Assembly (NCBI GenBank): GCA_964607915.1
Contig: CAZSMU010000172.1
Span: forward strand, 1-7,068
DNA length: 7,068 nucleotides
Origin: JADJPL01 sp964607915
GTDB lineage: Bacteria > Bacteroidota > Bacteroidia > Chitinophagales > Saprospiraceae
Reading direction: 5' to 3'
The notes under the pieces are model-generated. The model saw only the letters and a program-made list of their open reading frames with translations, was not told the DNA's origin and ran no database searches. Every line of letters starts with the position of its first letter. Position 1 is the first letter of the stretch. A program made the translations under genes and the position numbers. This document shows positions 6,311 through 7,068 of the stretch, in pieces.

Positions 6311-6826
6311 ATGATGATGAAACAGTGGTTCAAAATAACCGTCCTCTCTTTGGTGTTGACAAGCGCCGCATTCGCCGCACAAGCCCAGAAATTCGGCTTC
6401 GTCAACTCCACCGCCCTGATCGCAGAACTGCCTGAAGTGAAACAGGCCGACGCGACCATCGAGGCCCTCCAAAAACAACTGCAGAAGAAAGGCCAGGAAA
6501 TGGTCCAGCAGTTCCAAACGGATTACGCAGAAGTGCAGCGCAAAGCGGACAGCGGCGAACTCTCCCCCAAACAACAGGATGAAGAAGCCAAGCGCCTGGA
6601 AGCAGCTCAACAGAAGATCCAGCAGTTCGAGCAGGAGAGCATGCAGCAAATCCAGACCAAGCGCAACGAATTGCTCAAACCTATCTACGACAAAATCAAC
6701 TTGTCCATGAAAGAGGTGGCCGAAGAAAATGGATTCCAGTTTATCTTCGACCAGGCCGTGCTGCTCTACTTCGACCCTACAGCCGACGTGACCCCGCTGC
6801 TCAAGAAAAAATTGGGCCTGCAGTAA
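6311..6826 (+). CDS. ompH: OmpH/Skp-family periplasmic chaperone, second copy
   Basis: The 171-residue protein has a signal peptide with AQA|Q cleavage near residue 25. The OmpH strand KFGFVNSTALIAELPEV follows, then a Gln/Glu/Lys-rich coiled coil (about 45-125). The C-terminal body contains NELLKPIYDKI, NGFQFIFDQ and LLYFDPTADVTPLLKKKLG, an ending characteristic of the second Bacteroidota ompH. It shares the pattern LxxPIxxKI...GFxFIFD with the upstream copy, and its helix is far richer in glutamine. The likely role is a periplasmic holdase for outer-membrane proteins, perhaps assembling separately from or together with the first copy. Three consecutive ATG codons open the gene. I use the first, which has AAGG 7 bases upstream; the others (6314, 6317) are possible. 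The gene lies 102 bases after the first copy. Confidence 0.93.
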   Translation: MMMKQWFKITVLSLVLTSAAFAAQAQKFGFVNSTALIAELPEVKQADATIEALQKQLQKKGQEMVQQFQTDYAEVQRKADSGELSPKQQDEEAKRLEAAQQKIQQFEQESMQQIQTKRNELLKPIYDKINLSMKEVAEENGFQFIFDQAVLLYFDPTADVTPLLKKKLGLQ

Positions 6827-6839
6827 ACCCTTCGGAAAT

Positions 6840-6891
6840 TGGTCTCATGGGCCTTCGGTACAGCTTGTCCGCTGAATGGCCCATGAGACCA
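6840..6891 (+). terminator. Hairpin after the ompH pair, probable end of transcript
   Basis: A perfect 14-bp inverted repeat (tggtctcatgggcc at 6840-6853 with its complement at 6878-6891) starts 13 bases after the stop codon. Its 24-base loop contains a smaller CAGC/GCTG stem (6861-6864 with 6871-6874). A C-rich tract rather than T residues follows, so it is not a standard intrinsic terminator. It may stabilise or process the 3' end. Confidence 0.5.
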
Positions 6892-6980
6892 CCCCCGCTT
6901 CCTTCCGCTTTCCCACCCGGCATTTCCCCCCAAAAGCGTATTCTTCCCTTTCTGTTCAACGCTTCACAACCCTTCGTAAC
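6892..6980. other. Gene-free, strongly pyrimidine-biased stretch
   Basis: The plus strand here is mostly C and T, with several runs of four to six C and few purines. I see no open frame, RNA gene or promoter in it. Such a tract after a gene end may act as a C-rich Rho loading region, which is an inference only. Confidence 0.35.
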
Positions 6981-6986
6981 AAGTCT

Positions 6987-7040
6987 AATTATATTTCGCT
7001 TTATCTATGTATAAACACATAGATAAAGCGAAATATAATT
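6987..7040. repeat. 24-bp perfect AT-rich inverted repeat with 6-bp centre
   Basis: The arm at 6987-7010 is exactly complementary to 7017-7040, around the 6-base centre ataaac (7011-7016). Each arm includes the core atagataaagcg or its complement (6997-7008 and 7019-7030). The composition is far more AT-rich than the surrounding genes. It could be a small transposon remnant (paired terminal repeats), a recombinase or regulator site, or a bidirectional terminator. The structure is certain; the identity is unknown. Confidence 0.85.
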
Positions 7041-7042
7041 TA

Positions 7043-7068
7043 CTATTCCGCTTTATCTATATAAATTT
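7043..7068. repeat. Third partial copy of the inverted-repeat arm, cut by the window edge
   Basis: The core cgctttatctat recurs at 7049-7060, in the same orientation as the left arm of the neighbouring inverted repeat and 52 bases downstream of it. The flanks are similar but diverged (one-base change and a one-base indel). The repeat family may continue beyond the window. Confidence 0.7.

Noticed and set aside
5457..6989. Shared 12-mer aacaagtctaat at 5457-5468 and 6978-6989 as possible attachment sites
   Set aside because: An exact 12-base match is expected about once by chance in a window of this size, and the enclosed genes are ordinary chaperones and regulatory sequence with no integrase.
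6987..7068. Possible start of a CRISPR array
   Set aside because: The copies alternate in orientation, the spacing is uneven (the first two cores are 22 bases apart, the next 30), and there are no conserved direct repeats with unique spacers.

Overview
The window looks like a chromosomal segment of a Bacteroidota member with a fairly GC-rich genome, possibly Saprospiraceae/Lewinella-like (the family is a guess). Three things support the phylum. The outer-membrane receptor begins with a carboxypeptidase-regulatory-like domain ahead of its TonB plug. There are two tandem OmpH/Skp-type chaperone genes whose proteins have typical Bacteroidota endings. Leaders lack Shine-Dalgarno sequences and carry TTG-N17-20-TAnnTTTG-type promoter candidates. 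Coding regions are GC-rich and intergenic regions AT-rich, most strongly at the right edge.

Layout, left to right. Positions 1-2876 (minus strand) hold a TonB-dependent receptor that runs off the left edge almost complete, with probably only a few C-terminal residues missing. Positions 2877-3140 are its upstream region, with a promoter candidate and a G-rich tract. Positions 3141-3794 (minus) encode a small multi-pass PAP2-family membrane phosphatase. Positions 3820-3879 form a long, nearly perfect hairpin between that gene and hutH. A promoter candidate for the phosphatase overlaps the hutH stop codon. Positions 3918-5423 (minus) encode histidine ammonia-lyase (HutH) with an intact MIO triad. 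Positions 5424-5674 are a divergent intergenic region. Positions 5675-6208 and 6311-6826 (plus) encode two secreted OmpH/Skp-like periplasmic chaperones separated by 102 bases. Positions 6827-7068 contain no gene. They hold a hairpin of terminator type, a pyrimidine-rich stretch, and a striking AT-rich 24-bp perfect inverted repeat with a further partial copy at the very edge.

Functionally the genes are mostly independent. The OmpH pair would escort outer-membrane proteins, a client class that includes the receptor, but nothing in the sequence ties these loci into one operon. hutH stands without other hut genes in view. I do not see a convincing new multi-gene system. The items most worth a second look are the inverted-repeat cluster at the right edge, the hutH/PAP2 hairpin with its overlapping promoter, and the palindrome at the predicted start of the second ompH transcript.
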